A DNA stretch of 64,000 bases from Paenibacillus senegalensis JC66 (GCF_000285515.1 NZ_HE610959.1:618699-682698), one strand, 5' to 3'. Positions 26,222-35,500 are shown, counted from the first letter of the stretch. Notes: generated by a model not told the origin, from the letters alone. Made by a program: numbers and translations.

Positions 26222-28537
26222 TTACCCGGGCGGCCTCACTCTGGAAGAGCAATTCTCCATCTGTGCCGTCATGCGGTTCCGATATTCCGAAGGGGTTACG
26301 CCAACCTGATTCTTAAAGACACGAATGAACGTCGAGCGGCTCGAGTATCCGACCTGCTTGGCTACCTCTTGAATTTGCTCTGATGAATCATGGAGCAGCT
26401 GTTGGGCGCGTTGGATCCGGTATTCACTCAAGTACTGTAAAAAAGTACGATTGAGCTCTTTTTTCATGAGCTGTCCCAAATAGGAAGGATTCATGCCGAA
26501 GTGCTCCGCAACCATATTCAGGCTCATAGCTTCATCCTGGTGACGGTTTTTAATATAGTCGGCCACATTGCGGATCAAAGAAGTCTTGACTTCATATTGC
26601 TTGGAAAGAAAGCACTCGGTTATGCTTCTGCATACTTCCTGCAGTCTCCGTTCAACCTCACTCATTGTCGTGCAGGCATCAACAAGGGCAAATACGGAGC
26701 AGTCCTTGGTAAAAATCGAAGAGCGGTCGATATTGAGCTCATGGATCATCTTTTCCAGATCCATCAATACGGTATAGACAATATAACGAAAATGATGCCT
26801 TGCCCCTTCAGGATGATTTTCGATCCATTGCATCAACTCTTTAATTTTGTCCTCCGCCCGCTGCTGATTATGTTTGCGGATAGCAGCTATCAGCTCATCC
26901 TTAAGCTGAATCCATTCATCCATATGCAGGGTGCTCTGATCGGCAGCGGGCAGCTCATCGAAGCGGATTACCTGGCCCTTGCCCCGGTATATCCAATACT
27001 GTGCCGCTTTCACGGATTCTCTGTAGGAGTGGGAGAGGGTATCAGCCGTACAAGGCCTTCCTACTCCTATTGTCCACCCGGAATTCCATTCCTGCTGAAG
27101 ATGCTGATGAGTTTCCAGGAGCAAATCCCGCCATTTCTCCTCGGGAGCAGCCTCCTCAGCGAACAAGACAATCGCAAAGCTGTGATCATTAAGCATGGCT
27201 GTTTCCAGCCTGCCCGTATTTTGACTTAACGCCTTACGAAAACGATTTGCAGCCGCAATTAAATACAGCTCCCTATCCCTCGAACCCGGCTCCTCCGCAT
27301 CCTCCTTCAGAACGGTAATCACCTGATAATAACCCTCCTGCCTGGCAAGCTCCAGAGCAATTACCTCGTCCTTCTGCTGCCAGTCGTTTTTTTCCAACAG
27401 ATTTAACACGATTTTGTTGCGGATCCATTCTTTGTAGTTCTCAAATACCCCTTCATACGTTTGCGTGGAAATGACCAGCTTCTTAAACACCTCGGGCAAA
27501 TTGAGCAGCTTTCCCTGATCCACCATACCTCGTTCATGGGATTTGCGCCAGCCTTGTAAAACCGCTTCAAAAGGCCGGTAAAATTTTCTGGTGAAATAAT
27601 AACTAACGAGCAAGCCAAGCAGTAAAACGATTACGGTGATAACGAACGTCATTCGGGTCATAAAATCGATGGGAGCAAATATCCAGGAAACTGGCACGGC
27701 AATCGTGTAAATCCACTGATTATAGCGGGAAGAGGCTTCTGATACAAGCCAATTCTGCTTATCCTCCCTCCATCCCTTCAGCTCTTGCGGGTACCCCGGT
27801 TCCAATCGGGAATATATAAATTGTCCATCACGATCATATATTTCCAATAAGAAGGGATATTCGCTTTCAAAATCCTGTAAAAACCGGTTTAGCCTTTCCG
27901 TTTTCACATCAATCCCCAAAATAGCGTCTGTTGCCAATCCGTCATGTGACAGCTTGCGGTAAAAAGTGACGACTTCATTATCGCGACGGCTGCGATGGCG
28001 ATATTGTACCCCGCTTTGACGAACCCCGGTCCAGCCATAGGAAGGCGTATTTTCAGCTGCGAGACCGGCAATAAAATTCCCATCGGTATGTTCCGATATA
28101 AGCTGGTTTTGGCTTGCCGTTATCACTCTGCCGGTACTAGGTATGTACAGGAAGAGGGCAGCCATATTGTTGTAAAAACGCTCCTCGTTGCTTAATAGCT
28201 CGTAAACCTTTTTTAATTGCAGCTGCTGATCCTCCTCATGATGAAAAAGCTGCTTGCGCTCCAAAAAGACATACTGCTGCAAATTATATTGATTGGAAAG
28301 CTTTAACACCGAGCGGTCGAAATCCTGAAGCAAAGTATCCAGACTTGTTCGGATCTGGGTTACTTGGGAGTCGTTCATCATCGAGATTTGATGCTTCAAT
28401 TTGTCCGAATAAGCAATGTACAAAGGAAATGTGAGAAGTGCGATCACGGCTACCACACACAATGCAAAGTAAAGAGGCAAACGGCTGTAAAATAAACGCT
28501 TGCAAAACTCACTCACCAAACGTTTCAAAGACCTCAA
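26222..28537 (-). CDS. Membrane-anchored AraC-family regulator
   Basis: 771 residues from a TTG at 28537; the frame is open 14 codons upstream, but AAGGGGG lies 9 bases before this TTG, overlapping the end of the binding-protein gene. A first membrane segment (YFALCVVAVIALLTFPLYIAYS) precedes a Cache-like extracytoplasmic domain of about 250 residues, then a second segment (FVITVIVLLLGLLVSYYFT). The C-terminus is a two-helix-turn-helix AraC domain (HFGMNPSYLGQLMKKELNR, AKQVGYSSRSTFIRVFKNQVGVTPSEY). There is no kinase domain, so an outside signal reaches DNA in one protein. It probably controls the adjacent ABC transporter. Confidence 0.85.
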   Translation of the reverse strand: MRSLKRLVSEFCKRLFYSRLPLYFALCVVAVIALLTFPLYIAYSDKLKHQISMMNDSQVTQIRTSLDTLLQDFDRSVLKLSNQYNLQQYVFLERKQLFHHEEDQQLQLKKVYELLSNEERFYNNMAALFLYIPSTGRVITASQNQLISEHTDGNFIAGLAAENTPSYGWTGVRQSGVQYRHRSRRDNEVVTFYRKLSHDGLATDAILGIDVKTERLNRFLQDFESEYPFLLEIYDRDGQFIYSRLEPGYPQELKGWREDKQNWLVSEASSRYNQWIYTIAVPVSWIFAPIDFMTRMTFVITVIVLLLGLLVSYYFTRKFYRPFEAVLQGWRKSHERGMVDQGKLLNLPEVFKKLVISTQTYEGVFENYKEWIRNKIVLNLLEKNDWQQKDEVIALELARQEGYYQVITVLKEDAEEPGSRDRELYLIAAANRFRKALSQNTGRLETAMLNDHSFAIVLFAEEAAPEEKWRDLLLETHQHLQQEWNSGWTIGVGRPCTADTLSHSYRESVKAAQYWIYRGKGQVIRFDELPAADQSTLHMDEWIQLKDELIAAIRKHNQQRAEDKIKELMQWIENHPEGARHHFRYIVYTVLMDLEKMIHELNIDRSSIFTKDCSVFALVDACTTMSEVERRLQEVCRSITECFLSKQYEVKTSLIRNVADYIKNRHQDEAMSLNMVAEHFGMNPSYLGQLMKKELNRTFLQYLSEYRIQRAQQLLHDSSEQIQEVAKQVGYSSRSTFIRVFKNQVGVTPSEYRNRMTAQMENCSSRVRPPG

Positions 28538-28541
28538 TGCT

Positions 28542-30125
28542 TCATTCCCCCTTTTCCGCTTTCCACTGAGCAATCGCATCGCTCATTTCCTGCATCGCTT
28601 CACGTCCGCCCGTAGCCAGCCACTTGTCCACAAACTGCTCAAAGCCCTCCTCTACCGGGAGTTCGCCCATGATCATCCGGTTAAAGTAATCCTTCACCAA
28701 TTCATCGGATGTGATTTTAAAAGAAATCCATTGGGGAGTCATTACATGATAAGCGGCAGGCTCCACAAGATAACGGTTCACCCGCTGTAGATTCTGCTCC
28801 ACCATGGCAGTAAAGCCGGGATCGATGCTTTCGCGTAATTCAAGATATGATGCGCTGGTCATCTCCGACCACTTGACCAAGCCCCAATTCAGTTCATGCA
28901 ATCCGCCATATACGTCGGTGTGAAAACCGGGATCCTTGATCCGCTCCTCCATATTCAACACACGCCGCGGCCCCTCAACTGTATAGTGAATCCCTTCCAC
29001 CCCGAACAGAGTCAGCTCGCGCCCCTCCGGTGATAGTAAAAAGTCCAAAAGCCGCGCCGCCGCTTTGGGATTCTCAGCTTTATTCGTAATGACCGTATAG
29101 CCCCAAAAATCCGAGCCGCGCGAATACCCTCTTAAGCCCTGCGGTCCGGCCATAGCCGGCATTGTAATCAGCTTCGCATTTTCCTGCTGCTCCTGAATGC
29201 GGGTCTGCTTTTTCAGCAGCTTTTCGAAATTCATGCTGTCCAGCATCACTCCAATTTTGCCTTCCATAAATAACGGCCGGGTTTGGGTTATGCTTTCCAT
29301 AGAAATCGAAGCCGGGTGAATCAGCCCCTCTTCATAGAGCTGTCTTGTAAATAGCAATGCCTCTTTAACCTCAGGCTGAATGACCCAATACTCGTATTGA
29401 TCGCCAACCTGCAAAAAACCGGTGCTCTGGACATCAACCGGTATCCCCCAAGCGCCCATTATATATTTCACCATTGAATAAATACCGTTAATTAATACCC
29501 CATCAGTTTCCTGGCCTGTTCCTGTAGGATCTCCATATTTAAACGCTTTCAAAGTTTGCTGGAATTCATCCAAGGTAGACGGAATCGGCAAGCCCAGATT
29601 AGACAGCCAATCTTCGCGGATATGCCAGACATAATGGCCCGCGCTTCCCTCCGGATATTCATCTTTTAGCGGCAGACCGTAGTGTATACCGTTAATGCGG
29701 AGATCATCATATTTCGGTTTTCGTACTGCTTCGCTTAAATAAGGCAGGTCTTCAAGCAATTCGTCATCAAAAGGAATGAGAATCCCGTCATTTACCCACT
29801 TCTGGAATCGGCCCCTTCTGTCGCTGTCCACAATCGTGATGATGTCCGGGTAATCACCGGAAGCCACCATTATATCCAGCTGCATATCATCCCAAGGTGT
29901 AGAGATTATCTCGATTTGGGTTGACGTACGTTTTTCAATCTCTTGCAATAAACGGTCCTCACTGTAATCCAGCTGCTTGTCAAAAGAAAAGATCGAAATA
30001 GCATCTCTATGTGCAGGAGCCGGCTCATTCCTTTCACCTCCCGATGGAACATAGCAGCCAGCATTGGATACCAGCAGCACAGCACACAATAACCTTGCGG
30101 TAAATCGTTGAGAGTATTCAATCAT
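28542..30125 (-). CDS. ABC sugar-binding lipoprotein (LplA/YtcQ family), second copy
   Basis: 527 residues. Lipobox SNAGC after a hydrophobic signal; GGGGGG lies 6 bases before the ATG. The body has the large-family 1 binding-protein layout (IVASGDYPDIITIVD, WHIREDWLSNLGLPIPSTLDEF, KAAARLLDFLLSPEGRELT). It should bind an oligosaccharide for the permeases encoded upstream at 32176-34004. It follows the other binding protein after a terminator, and runs into the AraC-type gene with 4 bases between them, so it is likely co-transcribed with that regulator and might serve as its sensor partner. Confidence 0.85.
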   Translation of the reverse strand: MIEYSQRFTARLLCAVLLVSNAGCYVPSGGERNEPAPAHRDAISIFSFDKQLDYSEDRLLQEIEKRTSTQIEIISTPWDDMQLDIMVASGDYPDIITIVDSDRRGRFQKWVNDGILIPFDDELLEDLPYLSEAVRKPKYDDLRINGIHYGLPLKDEYPEGSAGHYVWHIREDWLSNLGLPIPSTLDEFQQTLKAFKYGDPTGTGQETDGVLINGIYSMVKYIMGAWGIPVDVQSTGFLQVGDQYEYWVIQPEVKEALLFTRQLYEEGLIHPASISMESITQTRPLFMEGKIGVMLDSMNFEKLLKKQTRIQEQQENAKLITMPAMAGPQGLRGYSRGSDFWGYTVITNKAENPKAAARLLDFLLSPEGRELTLFGVEGIHYTVEGPRRVLNMEERIKDPGFHTDVYGGLHELNWGLVKWSEMTSASYLELRESIDPGFTAMVEQNLQRVNRYLVEPAAYHVMTPQWISFKITSDELVKDYFNRMIMGELPVEEGFEQFVDKWLATGGREAMQEMSDAIAQWKAEKGE

Positions 30126-30248
30126 AAAAAGCCCCCCTTAAAGATTACCCTTTCCTATATTTTTCATAGTACCATAGCTGCCCAGGCAGCTAGGAATAGC
30201 TTTGCAATCCTAGTCATCCGCGGCAGGAACATGCCTGCATGGAGAAAA

Positions 30249-30269
30249 AGCCCCGGTTATTCCGGGGCT
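30249..30269 (-). terminator. Intrinsic terminator after first binding-protein gene
   Basis: AGCCCCGG-TTATT-CCGGGGCT; on the minus strand it is followed by TTTTTC. It separates the permease/binding-protein unit from the second binding protein and regulator. Confidence 0.85.
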
Positions 30270-30317
30270 GAGCCAATACAGGCTAAAACGATTATATAGG
30301 GTAATCCTCTATTGTCT

Positions 30318-31931
30318 CTATTGGATACCCATCCACTCCCTGCCAATGTTGTTCGCCTGCATGACCTCGTTTACTTCCTCAATGATTGCCGCGCCCCCAT
30401 TGTTAAGATAAGTTTGAACCATTTGCTCCCACTGAGATATAGGCACTTGTCCTGAGATCATTTGTACCTGGGTGACATAAGCTTCTCTATACAGGCGGGT
30501 GTGATTAGCCATATAATTCTCCGAGTAGACACGATGTATGGGATTGATATAATGATCATGCTCCGCATGCATGGTTTCCAGTGATGCAGCTACATTTTTT
30601 TGCAGTGGAATGCGGTAAGTTTCAGAGGAGCGGTTGGCCTCATCATTCGGTGCCCAGGGTCTTTCCGATAAGTAGTTGCGCGGCTGCAGTCCCCGGGATT
30701 CCGGCTCGTTAACGACGACTCCGTCTTCCATCGTGTAGCCTTCCCCCTCATATCCCATGAACCAATCGAAATCTTCATTGTCAGGATTGCGGTCCTCCAG
30801 ATCATGCCAGATTCTGGCGAAATCAAGCATCTCCAGAATTCGCCTGACTTTGTCCGGCTCGCTGGCCAGCCTTGAAGAAATCGCTGTTAATTGATAAAAG
30901 CCGCTGGAAGCCGTATAGCCCTTAGAGCCGTCCGGGGCTTCAAATGGCGGAATCGCCACGATTTCCGCTTCCGGCGCGAGATTCGATAAAGTCTCATAGT
31001 TCGCCTGTCCGCGGTTATAGGGCTGATCGGTAAAGATCCCTACTTTGCCGGCGTAAAACTCGTTGAGCGCATCCGTAGCGCTAAAGGTTGCGAAATCCGG
31101 GTGAACAGCCCCGGCTTTATGGGCTTCATGAAGCCACGTAATCAGCTCCTTGTAGCCGTCCGATACAAATCCCGGAATGAGCTTTCCTTCTTCATTTTCA
31201 TGATACCAGGCACTGTGGTCCCAATAAGGTCCGAAGGCATATTCCGGATTAATGGAATTGCTGCCTGCTCCCGGCACAAGGCCATAGGTATCATTGGCTC
31301 CATTGCCGTCGGGATCATCAAAGGTAAAGGCAATCGCTACTTCCAGCAGCTCCTCATAATTAGTCGGCATTTCAAGACCAAGATTATCCAACCAATCCTT
31401 GCGGATAACCGGTGTCCTCACATACTTATGTGGAAAATACCGGGGGATGCCGTAAATTTGACCGTCAATAGAAAGGGCGTCCCAGGCCGCTTGCGGCACA
31501 TTCTGAAACGTGTCGAACTCTTCTATGAAATCATTCAATGGAAGAAACGCACCCTGTTTAGCCCAATTGTAGAAGTTGGCGTTAGCATCAGGAAGTCCGA
31601 TCACATCTGCAATTTCTCCGGAAGCAAATTCTGCCGATAGCTTTTCCGTATAATCGGTGGAAGGAACAAACTGGGGCTTCAAATCTACATTAAATCGTTC
31701 GTTAATCATTTGCACCCCCCGTCCGTCCAAAGGCGGCGCATCCCGGGAAACGCTATCAAACATCGTGATTGTAAAGCGCTGTCTATCTTCGTTTGCTCCA
31801 TCAGCTCCGTTGGCGTTTGTGTTTCCTTCCGGGCTCAGACTCGGTGACGATACAGTTCCCCCTCCGCCGGAACACGCGCTGGTAACCGCAAGCAAACCAC
31901 AAATAGTCGCTAAAGTCCACGTTTTTCTCAT
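30318..31931 (-). CDS. ABC sugar-binding lipoprotein (LplA family), first copy
   Basis: 537 residues. Lipobox TSAC with a Gly/Ser-rich tether; GGAGGGG lies 6-7 bases before the ATG. Typical extracellular solute-binding family 1 features: EFASGEIADVIGLPDANANF, IPRYFPHKYVRTPVIRKDWLDNLGL starting near residue 165, and a Trp/Tyr-rich lower part (WDHSAWYHENEEGKLIPGF). It should deliver an oligosaccharide to the two permeases upstream in the same direction. A 116-bp inverted-repeat element lies between the second permease gene and this one. Sequence similarity with the second binding protein is family-level only. Confidence 0.88.
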   Translation of the reverse strand: MRKTWTLATICGLLAVTSACSGGGGTVSSPSLSPEGNTNANGADGANEDRQRFTITMFDSVSRDAPPLDGRGVQMINERFNVDLKPQFVPSTDYTEKLSAEFASGEIADVIGLPDANANFYNWAKQGAFLPLNDFIEEFDTFQNVPQAAWDALSIDGQIYGIPRYFPHKYVRTPVIRKDWLDNLGLEMPTNYEELLEVAIAFTFDDPDGNGANDTYGLVPGAGSNSINPEYAFGPYWDHSAWYHENEEGKLIPGFVSDGYKELITWLHEAHKAGAVHPDFATFSATDALNEFYAGKVGIFTDQPYNRGQANYETLSNLAPEAEIVAIPPFEAPDGSKGYTASSGFYQLTAISSRLASEPDKVRRILEMLDFARIWHDLEDRNPDNEDFDWFMGYEGEGYTMEDGVVVNEPESRGLQPRNYLSERPWAPNDEANRSSETYRIPLQKNVAASLETMHAEHDHYINPIHRVYSENYMANHTRLYREAYVTQVQMISGQVPISQWEQMVQTYLNNGGAAIIEEVNEVMQANNIGREWMGIQ

Positions 31932-31957
31932 GACAAACCCCTCCGTTTATATAATTG

Positions 31958-32073
31958 AGCATTTTGCATAATTCGATTTCATCCACATGCGGTAACAAGA
32001 TATAGACAAAGTAAAACCGTTTTGATCTATATCTTGTTTGATTGAAGCTCCGCTGGGATTTATGCAAAATGCT
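31958..32073. repeat. 116-bp inverted-repeat element, copy A
   Basis: Bounded by AGCATTTTGCATAA and TTATGCAAAATGCT (14-bp perfect terminal inverted repeats). Inside, AACAAGATATAGA pairs with TCTATATCTTGTT. Copy B at 34243-34358 has the same length and only scattered changes. No coding capacity. MITE-like in form; it lies 26 bases before the binding-protein ATG, inside the ABC gene cluster. Confidence 0.9.
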
Positions 32074-32109
32074 GACTTAAGCACCTTGTATATTTCGAAG
32101 CAAGCTGTT

Positions 32110-32185
32110 TTTTAAGTTTTTTTGCCTTTGACCTAGCTTTTGATCTTTTTGATCCAGCTTTTGACCAGCTTTGACCTAGCCTTTG
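32110..32185 (-). repeat. Degenerate tandem repeats at permease 3' end
   Basis: On the minus strand the last codons of the permease (GGTCAAAGGC) are followed by five to six imperfect copies of an 11-12 base unit close to GGTCAAAAGCTA. The stop codon lies inside the first unit. It looks like slippage-driven growth of the 3' end. Confidence 0.7.
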
Positions 32186-33051
32186 ACCGAGCCCAGCATC
32201 ACCCCTTTGGCAAAATGCTTTTGCAGAAACGGATATACGATGACTATCGGAAGTGTGGCCAGTAAAATCGCAGCCATTTGAATCGTTACCGGAGGCGGCT
32301 CCAGCTCAGCCAGCAGCTCGAAATTTTGCAGAGTGGACGTCGTTTCATTCAAAATGACAATTTGCCTGAGCACGACCTGGATGGGCCATTTGGCCGGATC
32401 ATTCAAATAAAGCACTCCGCTAAAATAACTGTTCCAGTGACTGACGGAGTAAAAAAGGCCAAAAGCTGCAAGCGACGGCTTGGACAAAGGAAGAATGACT
32501 TTTACAAAAGTCTGAAAATCGTTTGCCCCATCAATGAGAGATGCCTCATTCAGCTCCTGGGGAATTCCCTTGAAGAACTGCCGCATGACGATGAGGTTGA
32601 ACGGACTAATTGCAGTTGGAATGATCAGTGCCCATAAGCTGTTGATCAATCCGGTTTCTTTAACAATCAGATAGGTCGGAATCAATCCTGCCGAGAATAA
32701 AAAGGTGAACAGCACCGCCATCAAATAAACTCTTTGTCCCAGCATAGGGCGCGACAAGGCATAAGCCATCGTTGAAGTCATGGCCAAATTGACGGCTGTT
32801 CCGATTATGGTGACATAAGCGGTGACCCATAAGGAGCGGATGAAATTTTGTGAGCTTAATATATATTGATAGGCATCCGTCACCCATTCCCTAGGCCAAA
32901 GCAAAATATTGCTGGATAAATAGTCCGCATAGGACGAGAACGAGACCGCGAATATATAGAAAAATGGAAATAGCATCGTAGCCGCTATAAAAGCGAGCAC
33001 TAAGTAATTGATCCAGTCCGCTATGCGGTCAGCGGTTGAGCGGTGTAACAT
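32176..33051 (-). CDS. Carbohydrate ABC permease, LplC/YtcP type
   Basis: 291 residues with six predicted membrane helices. The cytoplasmic EAA loop, which docks the ATPase, reads EASLIDGANDFQTFVKVILP. The sequence belongs to the CUT1 permeases paired with LplA-type binding proteins (start LHRSTADRIADWINYLVLAF, end GVMLGSVKG). AAGGAGGT precedes the ATG. It sits 44 bases after the LplB-type gene. No ATPase is encoded here, so a shared MsmX-like ATPase encoded elsewhere is expected. Confidence 0.9.
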   Translation of the reverse strand: MLHRSTADRIADWINYLVLAFIAATMLFPFFYIFAVSFSSYADYLSSNILLWPREWVTDAYQYILSSQNFIRSLWVTAYVTIIGTAVNLAMTSTMAYALSRPMLGQRVYLMAVLFTFLFSAGLIPTYLIVKETGLINSLWALIIPTAISPFNLIVMRQFFKGIPQELNEASLIDGANDFQTFVKVILPLSKPSLAAFGLFYSVSHWNSYFSGVLYLNDPAKWPIQVVLRQIVILNETTSTLQNFELLAELEPPPVTIQMAAILLATLPIVIVYPFLQKHFAKGVMLGSVKG

Positions 33052-33095
33052 GTGGTTTCTACCTCCTTCACGCGGGTCATTAGCAGCCTCCCGTT

Positions 33096-34004
33096 TTAAT
33101 AGAGACCCTCGTCCCCGAAACGTTTGGCCGCGTGGTTAGCAAGAACAACCAGAATTAAGCCAACCACTCCCTTGAACAAGCCGACCGCTGTTGCCAGGCT
33201 GAAATTGCCCTCGCGAATACCTTTGAAATACACATAAGTATCCAATACATTGCCGACCTCCATCGTAAACGGATTCAGCATGAGAAAAATTTGCTCGAAG
33301 CCGCTGTCCAATACATTGCCCAACCGTAAAATAAGCAGGATGACGATAACACTGCGGATTGAGGGAAGCGTAATATGCCACAATTGTCTCCAGCGGCTGG
33401 CTCCGTCTACGGTGGCTGCTTCATAAAGCTGAGGATTAACAGAAGCCAGTGCGGCAAGAAAGAGAATGGTGCTCCACCCGGACTCTTTCCATATGACTTC
33501 GAGCACAATCAACGGCATAAAAAAATCCGGATTCGTCATAAAAGGAATCGGCGCAATGCCAAGGGCTTCAACCAGAAGCTTGTTAATCAGGCCTTCGCTG
33601 CGCAAAAAAATCGCAACAATTCCGATAACGACGACCCATGATAAAAAATGAGGCAAGTACACTATCGATTGAATTAGCCGCTTGTAAACCTGATTTCGCA
33701 CCTCATTCAGCATGAGAGCGAGAATAATCGGGATCGGAAACGCAAAGGCAATTTGCAAGAAAGACAGGTAAAGCGTATTCCATATGACCCGAACCACCTC
33801 ACTATCTGCGAAAATGGTGCGAAAGTGCTTTAGTCCGACCCATGGACTGTTGGCAAAGCCTTGAAAAGCACTGTAATCCTTAAACGCAATAACAACTCCG
33901 GCCATGGGCACATACTTGTAAATAAGGAAATAAAGAAGTCCCGGAAGCAGCAATAGAAAAAGATAGCGCTCCCTCCACAGCCTTTTTAACGATGGGCTGG
34001 ACAT
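33096..34004 (-). CDS. Carbohydrate ABC permease, LplB type
   Basis: 302 residues from ATG at 34004 (AAGGAGGGG 8 bases upstream); an ATG two codons earlier is too close to the site, and a longer frame to 34088 lacks one. Six membrane helices and the EAA loop EAATVDGASRWRQLWHITLP mark it as the first permease of a CUT1 sugar importer. Segments FLLLLPGLLYFLIYKYVPM and GVVIAFKDYSAFQGF are typical of LplB. First gene of the transporter unit. A TGAAAACGTATAC box near 34069-34083 is a poor match to a catabolite-response element. Confidence 0.9.
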   Translation of the reverse strand: MSSPSLKRLWRERYLFLLLLPGLLYFLIYKYVPMAGVVIAFKDYSAFQGFANSPWVGLKHFRTIFADSEVVRVIWNTLYLSFLQIAFAFPIPIILALMLNEVRNQVYKRLIQSIVYLPHFLSWVVVIGIVAIFLRSEGLINKLLVEALGIAPIPFMTNPDFFMPLIVLEVIWKESGWSTILFLAALASVNPQLYEAATVDGASRWRQLWHITLPSIRSVIVILLILRLGNVLDSGFEQIFLMLNPFTMEVGNVLDTYVYFKGIREGNFSLATAVGLFKGVVGLILVVLANHAAKRFGDEGLY

Positions 34005-34242
34005 GTTCATCCCCTCCTTCCTGTCGGATTCTAAAAGTAGTATGAGTTGTGTGGCTGCACTCTCGAAGTATACGTTTTCATGCAGCAAATGCTAAGCTTC
34101 AGATTTGTTGATCTGTTTCATTTTGGCGGATCCAGCTGTTTCATATTTGCGAATTCGTTGCACAGGACCAAGCTTGGGGGCTGCCATCGTCCATCTATAC
34201 CACAGAGGCGTAAATAAGATTTCCATAATGCATTATCAGGTG

Positions 34243-34358
34243 AGCATTTTGCATAATTCGATTCCATCTACAGATGGTAACAAGATATAGACAACTAAAA
34301 CCGTTTTGATCTATATCTTGTTTGATTAAAGGCCTTTCTGGGATTTATGCAAAATGCT
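34243..34358. repeat. 116-bp inverted-repeat element, copy B
   Basis: Same 14-bp terminal inverted repeats and inner stem as copy A (31958-32073), same length and same orientation. It lies about 240 bases upstream of the LplB-type permease start and 95 bases before the CotF-like gene on the other strand. Confidence 0.9.
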
Positions 34359-34452
34359 GAGGTAATTAAAAGAACGCCCGTACGGATAACTCAAAGCTAT
34401 GCTGGAAACACTATGCTCGATTTCAGAAACTAAAAAGGAGAGATTAACAGCC

Positions 34453-34749
34453 ATGCATAGTCAGCAAATGAATCAAGCTCAAATGTCGGCTCAGCAGCAG
34501 CCGTTAATGGCGAAACCGCCAAAAGTAATCACGACCAAAGACTGTTCATATTTAAAAGACGAGCTGTCCTGGGAGCTGCTGGCGATGAAAAAATGTCATC
34601 ACTTCGCCCAAGAGTGTACCGACCCCGAAATCAGACAAGCTATTGATCGGGCAGGGCAAATGCACTTGCGCCACTATCAGATGCTGCTGAAACATTTACA
34701 AAACAATAATCAAGCGGAAATGGCAAAGGTTCCGCAAATGCAATCGTAA
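34453..34749 (+). CDS. CotF-family spore coat protein (short)
   Basis: 98 residues. A Gln/Met-rich N-terminus is followed by a helical CotF-type domain: TTKDCSYLKDELSWELLAMK, KCHHFAQECTDPEIRQAIDR and HLRHYQMLLKHL. AAGGAG lies 12 bases before this ATG, longer than ideal. It is 13 bases upstream of a second CotF-like gene, so the two probably form a sporulation operon. The conserved Cys and His residues may cross-link or bind metal in the coat; that is inference. Confidence 0.82.
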   Translation: MHSQQMNQAQMSAQQQPLMAKPPKVITTKDCSYLKDELSWELLAMKKCHHFAQECTDPEIRQAIDRAGQMHLRHYQMLLKHLQNNNQAEMAKVPQMQS

Positions 34750-34762
34750 AGGGGGTTAACTA

Positions 34763-35500
34763 ATGAATAACTATCGAGCTCCGGCTTCAACCGGGCATCA
34801 ACAGCCAATGAGACCTGGGCAACCACAAAGGATGGGACATGCTCAGAGTCATCAAAGTATGAATCCACAGAGATCGGGCTATGCTCAAAACCAGCAGCAC
34901 ACGAATCAGCAAGGTATGGGCTTCTCCCAAAACCAGCAGCACACGAATCAGCAAGGTATGGGCTTCTCCCAAAACCAGCAGCACATGAATCAGCAAGGTA
35001 TGGGCTATTCCCAAAACCAGCAGCACATGAATCAGCAAGGTATGGGCTTCTCCCAAAACCAGCAAGGTATGAACCAGCAAACTATGGGGTATGGTCAGGG
35101 GCAACAGACTGCGGGGCAACAAGGCATGGGGCTGTCACAAGGGCAGCAGTCCGGTGGCAGCATGACGATTAAGAATCCTAAATCTCCGGCAGAGCCAAAG
35201 GTCAAAGGTCCTCAGATGAATGACCGTGACCGGGTGAACGATATCCTCGCTATGGAGAAATACTTAACCGACAGCTTCAATGTCGCTGCTAGGGAAGCCA
35301 GCCACTCTTCTTTGCATCAAGATCTCATGACAATTCTGAATGAAACCCATCAATGTCAATATGACTTGTTTGAACTTATGTTCCGTAAAGGCCATTACAA
35401 GCTGTCCGCTGCTCAACAACAGGAGCTGGATCAGGCTTATCAGCAATTTAGCGGTTATTCCAGCCAATTCCCTTATCCGTCCTCCGGCGGATTACAGTAA
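34763..35500 (+). CDS. CotF-family coat protein with Gln-rich tandem repeats
   Basis: 245 residues. The N-terminal half is low-complexity: QHQPMRPGQ-like text, then five copies of a 14-residue unit (QNQQHTNQQGMGFS and variants) over residues 42-111. The C-terminal domain (about 150-235) is CotF-like: NDRDRVNDILAMEKYLTDSF, HSSLHQDLMTILNETHQCQ and DLFELMFRKGHYKLSAAQQ. GGGGG lies upstream of the ATG. The repeat region could vary in length between strains. It overlaps no neighbour and follows the shorter coat gene directly. Confidence 0.85.
   Translation: MNNYRAPASTGHQQPMRPGQPQRMGHAQSHQSMNPQRSGYAQNQQHTNQQGMGFSQNQQHTNQQGMGFSQNQQHMNQQGMGYSQNQQHMNQQGMGFSQNQQGMNQQTMGYGQGQQTAGQQGMGLSQGQQSGGSMTIKNPKSPAEPKVKGPQMNDRDRVNDILAMEKYLTDSFNVAAREASHSSLHQDLMTILNETHQCQYDLFELMFRKGHYKLSAAQQQELDQAYQQFSGYSSQFPYPSSGGLQ
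34886..35095 (+). repeat. 42-bp in-frame coding minisatellite
   Basis: Five adjacent 42-bp units start at 34886, 34928, 34970, 35012 and 35054. The first two are identical and the later ones differ by a few bases. Each encodes 14 residues, so length changes preserve the frame. Confidence 0.93.

Noticed and set aside
26501-27229. 242-codon open frame on + in the AraC-type gene
   Set aside because: Antisense shadow of a gene with clear membrane and AraC domains.
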